Below are positions 12,101 through 18,100 of a stretch of 64,000 nucleotides of DNA, one piece after another. Below the pieces are notes generated by a model, which had not been told where the DNA came from, did no database searches, and was given only the letters and a program-made list of their open reading frames with translations. The stretch is from NCBI RefSeq assembly GCF_039555335.1, contig NC_092628.1, positions 101,516,647 through 101,580,646 on the forward strand, given 5' to 3'. The stretch comes from Amphiura filiformis. Its lineage: Eukaryota > Echinodermata > Ophiuroidea > Amphilepidida > Amphiuridae. Position numbers and translations under genes: made by a program. Numbering within the stretch: the stretch's first letter is position 1; every line of letters begins with the position of its first letter.

Positions 12101-15100
12101 AGAACATTAAGTTTGGAACTGTCATCTTTAAAACGACCATACCATGAGATGTTGCAATAGTCAAATATAGGCTGAACAAACGATTTAAAAATAACATTTA
12201 ATGTATCAATTTCAAGGAAAGGTTTCAGGCGTCTTAATAGCCCAATCTTACAGAAAACCTTTTGAATAATACTATTAACTTGATCATGCCATTTTAACTG
12301 ATCATCAACAACAACACCTAGGCATTTTGCCTTTCTTACTCTTTCCAGTTGTTTACCATTAACAAATACAGAAAAATCTTTCTCATTAACATTCCTTAAC
12401 TTACTCGCAGTTCCAATCAACATAACATTTGTCTTATCAGTGTTCAAAAACAATTTATTAACATTCAACCAATTCATTATTGAATCAAGATCAGAAGACA
12501 ATTTAGCAGATATATCTTGGGGGTCTTTACCACTGACGGAGAGTGTTGTGTCGTCAGCATACATAGATATTTGACCATGGGAAATTACTTTGTTCATACT
12601 GTTGATAAATATAAGGAAAAACAATGGACCTAGTATACTGCCCATGTAGGATATTAAGGACATGTTTTCCATTCACTCGGTCGGATATCTGGGAACATTG
12701 TCCCCTTATTGCACAAGCGCGCACATAGGAGGGGAACTGCACATGCGCACACTGATTTTACAAAGCTTTTTCCGCTGTGTGACGTCAGCCCAACCAAGAG
12801 AATAGAACGTGTATGGATTTCAAATGGGATAGCCCAATGAATATCTTTTATGAGTGAAATACTCATATAATATTTTATATCTTTATTTCATGACAGACCC
12901 AATGATGCAAAGAAGATCCATGAAGCCTGCTTATCCCTGCTTGGCTCCATGACAATCAAGGTTCATCTGGAGACATTGACAGTTGACCCTGCACCTATCC
13001 AGTATGATATCTTTGTCTCTTACTCACATAGAGATGACAAGATTGCTAAAAAGGTTATCAAGTTACTCCAGAAATTAGCCCCCAAACTCAGGATCTTTTT
13101 TGATATCCAAGAGCTGAAAACAGGTGAGCTCAAATTCACTTATATATTTCCACTTTCTGTTCTATTTTTTTAATTGGCAAAAACAAATGAGACTCATAAC
13201 ATCATGTGTTAACGCGGCTGTGTACTCTAGCCATTGTTTCTTTCTCAAAATTGAGTTTTTATGATGTTTGTACCTTGTTATGTTTTTTATAAATACAAGG
13301 AATGAAAATCCAGATTTGTAAACTCCAACTGCAATATTTTAAGGATTTTATTTCACTATTCCACTCGTGTTTGAAATTGAAAAGGAAAGAAAATCTTTGT
13401 TGTACCAGCAAGGTACACTTGGCATAACAACTCATCGCGTTAGCGTATCGTGCAATTTGTTAACGCACAAATACGCTTGCGATATCTGCGGCGCTTATCT
13501 GCATGCGTGGCGCATCTTATGGAAACACCACGGAAGCACTGATTTCACAAAAACCTAGTGGTCAAATGGCTCCGTTTTAGCTGATAAAATGTGGGTTTTT
13601 TCAAGTTCTTTCCCCGATTTAAATATCAAGTTATGAATGGATTTCGCTCAAACTTCTCAAGGGGCTGTGGATTTACCCGATGTTCACGTAATATAAGTTT
13701 CAAAAGCGAAAACTGTCGCATTCTCCTGTGAGATTCGATGAAAGTGCAAAATGTGACCACTTTAAACTTCAACAGCCATTATTTCAATGTTCATTTTCTC
13801 GGTAAAATGACGATTTAGGTACACGATAACTCAATAAATACAGCGTCTGCAGGTAGGCAGATAGGAACAGCGTCAAGAGCGGGATCGGCTCAAGAAACGA
13901 TGGTCTCATTATCTTTTAATTTGGTCTATTTCCGATTTTGGGCATCATTTTGTGCAAATAGGCGTTTTGAATTTTAAAAAGTTCATTTTGATGCCTTATA
14001 TGGTCAATATCTCAAAAAATAAGGCCAATATCAAAAAAAAAAAAAACGTTTTTGGAATGGAGCCTCAAGATTGAGCTAAAAACAAAATAAAATATTTTGG
14101 AAAGAGTGTTTTTTGTTATGATGTACCTAACAAATATTGCCAAAAACTCACTTTTTGTGATTTTCTTCACAATTGTTGTTTTACCCCAAATCTGTATTTA
14201 TATTAAGATTTATTGATGTCTTGCCTTCATAAAAATGTATACTTTTATAAATCTTGCGCGAATAATTACAAAGTTATTGCACTTTTACTACATGCATGTC
14301 TGAGAGTACACAGCCACCTTAATATACAATGGCATGCACGCAGTTGGGTACTGTACCTATGCTAGTGTTGAGTAATGTATGACTGGGGCGTGCTTATGTG
14401 AATTTACATAAGCGTGAGTTGGTACTTTATTGATGCATGCAGTAACAAAAACCAAATAATTTTCACCAATTATAAGCCAAACAAACGTTAGTTTGTAAAT
14501 GACCAAAGAGATTGAGAACTTTTGTCAACATCTCTGAAGTAAGCTCTTGTCAAAGGTTTGCAGCAATTTACTATAGTTGAGTAAATCAACATGAGATGAA
14601 TGATGATTGTGACATAATTGAAGAAATAGTCTTTCAAATTTTTGGTAATTCTGAATTGAAGGAGCTGTGGGATTAATAAAGAGTCCCAAGACTCATTTGT
14701 ACTGCCAAGCATTCTTTGAATGGGATTACAAAAACAAAGCAAAATCACACATTTGAATCAGCACAATGTATAATTTCTGGTAACAAAACTGAATGTTTGT
14801 GAATTGGACTATTCCAGTTGAAATCCATACACCCCTTTCAAAGAAAATCTCCCACACAAAGGGGTGTAGATTTCAAATGGAGTCACCCAGTTTGGTAATT
14901 TGAAATTCTCACTCCCTGTGTAGGAGATTAAGGTCATGTCTTCCATAGAGGGTGCACATATGAATTTCAAGTTAAATACACATGCATTCTGTTTCCTTTC
15001 AACAGGCAAGGCATGGCAGCGTACCTTGTACCATTCTATAGATGGTAGTCGATGCTTATTGGCTCTGATCTCAGAGAACTATACCAAGTCCCCTGTCTGC

Positions 15101-18100
15101 CAAGAGGAGTACAATCTGGCATTAGCTAAACACTGCTCAGGGGTAAGGGTACATACTCATATGTGACCAGCTACCACGAAATGAGCGTAAAGTCAGCTCA
15201 GCTGGCAGGATGTCTCGAAACTACCAACTTTCGACTTAACACTCATTCCATGGTAGCAGGTCACATATTGTCCTTTTTCTTCTCATTTTCTGCTTTTTTT
15301 ACAATATTCTTCTTTTGCTTTTCTGCTTCTCTCCATGCTCCACTTCCTTTCCTTTCCTTTACTCTTCCCCTCCTCTACTTATCCTCCTCCGCTTTCACAT
15401 TTTCTTTTTTCTCCTCTTCCTCATTCTCATTCTCTGTGTTTTCTTTTAGATTTAAACTTTCTGCTTTTACATCCGGAAAGGAAAGCCTCACAATTCCCAC
15501 CTATTTTTGATGCTGATCAAAGCTTAGACTTATGAATGGTAGTTTCCTTTGGTGTCAGTGGGCTATTCCAGTTGAAATCCATACACCCCCTATGGAAGAT
15601 GCATGACCTTAATCTTCCTCACAGATGGTATGAATGTCCCAGAGGTGAATGTCTTCCATAGGGGGGGGGTCTATGGATTTTTGACAGGAAAAGTACATTC
15701 CACTGTGTTTAGAGAACTTGAAAGTAGTACCAGCTGAACTTATACATTCCTTCCATCACAGGATGGTTCCATGCAGTTAGTTCCATTGTGTTTAGAGAAC
15801 TTGAAAGAAGTACCAGCTAAACTTATACATTATTTCCATCACAGGATGGTTCCATGCAGTTAGTTCTACTTTGTTTAGAGGACTTGAAAGAAGTACCAGC
15901 TAAACTTATACATTCCTTCCATCACAGGATGGTTCCATGCAGTTAGTTCCACCTTGTTTAGAGAACTTGAAAGAAGTACCAGCTAAACTTATACATTCCT
16001 TCCATCACAGGATGGTTCCATGCAGTTAGTTCCACTGTGTTTAGAGGATTTGAAAGAAGTACCAGCTAAACTTACACATTCCTTCCATCACAGGATGGTT
16101 CCATGCAGTTAGTTCCATTGTGTTTAGAGGACTTGAAAGAAGTACCAACTAAACTTATTCATTCCTTCCATCACAGGATGGTTCCATGCAGTTAGTTCCA
16201 CTTTGTTTGAAAGACTTGAAAGAAGTACCAACTAAACTTATACATTCCTTCCATCACAGGATGGTTCCATGCAGTTAGTTCCACTGTGTTTAGAGGATTT
16301 GAAAGAAGTACCAGCTAAACTTACACATTCCTTCCATCACAGGATGGTTCCATGCAGTTAGTTCCATTGTGTTTAGAGGACTTGAAAGAAGTACCAACTA
16401 AACTTATTCATTCCTTCCATCACAGGATGGTTCCATGCAGTTAGTTCCACTTTGTTTGAAAGACTTGAAAGAAGTACCAACTAAACTTATACATTCCTTC
16501 CATCACAGGATGGTTCCATGCAGTTAGTTCCACTGTGTTTAGAGGATTTGAAAGAAGTACCAGCTAAACTTACACATTCCTTCCATCACAGGATGGTTCC
16601 ATGCAGTTAGTTCCATTGTGTTTAGAGGACTTGAAAGAAGTACCAGCTAAACTTATACATTCCTTCCATCACAGGATGGTTCCATGCAGTTAGTTCCATT
16701 GTGTTTAGAGGACTTGTAAGAAGTACCAGCTAAACTTATACATTCCTTCCATCACAGGATGGTTCCATGCAGTTAGTTCCATTGTGTTTAGAGGACTTGA
16801 AAGAAGTACCAACTAAACTTATACATTCCTTCCATCACAGGATGGTTCCATGCAGTTAGTTCCATTGTGTTTAGAGGACTTGAAAGAAGTACCAACTAAA
16901 CTTATACATTCCTTCCATCACAGGATGGTTCCATGCAGTTAGTTCCACTTTGTTTGGAAGACTTGAAAGAAGTACCAGCGACCTTCAGTAAAGTGAAGCT
17001 GATTAAAGCCACTCCTGATGTATTTGATGCTGTTACCAGTACAGTGTGTAAGGCTGTGGTTAGCTGGCTCACAGGGAAGCAGGTGGATGCTGATGTGCAA
17101 CATATACTCAATCAAGATGAGGTAGGAATATTGGGCTATTCTATTTGAAGATTTTGTTAAAGTCTTCCACAGAGGGAGTATGTGTTTCAAATAGAATATG
17201 TAATTGGGTAACTTCCATTTGAAATACTCACCTCAATTGTAGAAGATATAGATAAAGTCATGTGTAGGGGGAGAATTAGACTGTTCTGCATTCCCTTTTT
17301 GATAAACAATTCATACCATTCCATGCATAAAACAAAACACATCCCCAGTGACTGCCCTGCCCAGAGAATGGTTGGATCAGAACAGGATTGGTGGATTTCC
17401 ATGGTCAGACGGAATAGAGGGATGAAAAATTAAAATGGTCTAGTACAGTAGACTAGGGGAGAATGAGTTGCAAAATAATTAACCCAAGTTACAGTCATGA
17501 AAAGTCCCCTGGTCTAAAGTGAATGAAACTTGTTTACAAATTCAGTTGCGCGTAGTGTGATCCCTTATTACACACTGTTCTTGAAACGCACTACATACAT
17601 GCAGCTAGTGCACCTCGACAAGGGTGTTCCATGACGACATGGACACTGCTGTGTACTGTCAACTACGGTGTGATAGACTACATCCACTGGAACCAATGAA
17701 ATTTGGCGCTTATGGGTTAAACCACAATCACTGAATAAGAATTACGCTTCTTGCACTTATAAACTGTTTAGTTACTCATTGGCAGTTTACTCATTGGTAG
17801 ACAAAATATAAATTTTCTGTCCTGAATTATTACTCCTTATGTCATAACAGAACCCATCCTGTGATGTCAAACAAGTAAGTGAAGATCAACGCAGCAGAGA
17901 CTTTACCACCAAGTATGGCAGTGCTGATAAAAAGCTTCTATCCATGAAAAAAGACTTTGCTGAAAAGATCCACCTTCACCTAAAAGAAAGCACATCAGAT
18001 GCCACCTCAGATGAAAAGGGAGAAGTTGTTGACATCGTCTTCAGCTGCGCTCAAGAAGATTGGAAGTATGCCACTGTCTTGAAGGCCATCTTCAAGGATA

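Larger units (their letters stand above)
10801..12838. mobile_element. Split MITE of the GGCTATTCC family with later insertions
   Basis: The left half (10801-10880; GGCTATTCCAGTTG to CACACAGGGAGTGAG) and the right half (12645-12672 TGTAGGATATTAAGGACATG, then 12808-12838 GTATGGATTTCAAATGGGAT) look like two ends of one family member. The middle is filled by unrelated DNA (10881-11198), a small palindromic element, the 11371-12645 LINE fragment and a 135-bp piece. Single origin is inference from order and orientation. Confidence 0.5.

Noticed and set aside
15163-15535. Phe/Ser/Pro-rich open frames
   Set aside because: They lie in a pyrimidine-rich tract inside intron 8 of the macro-TIR gene.
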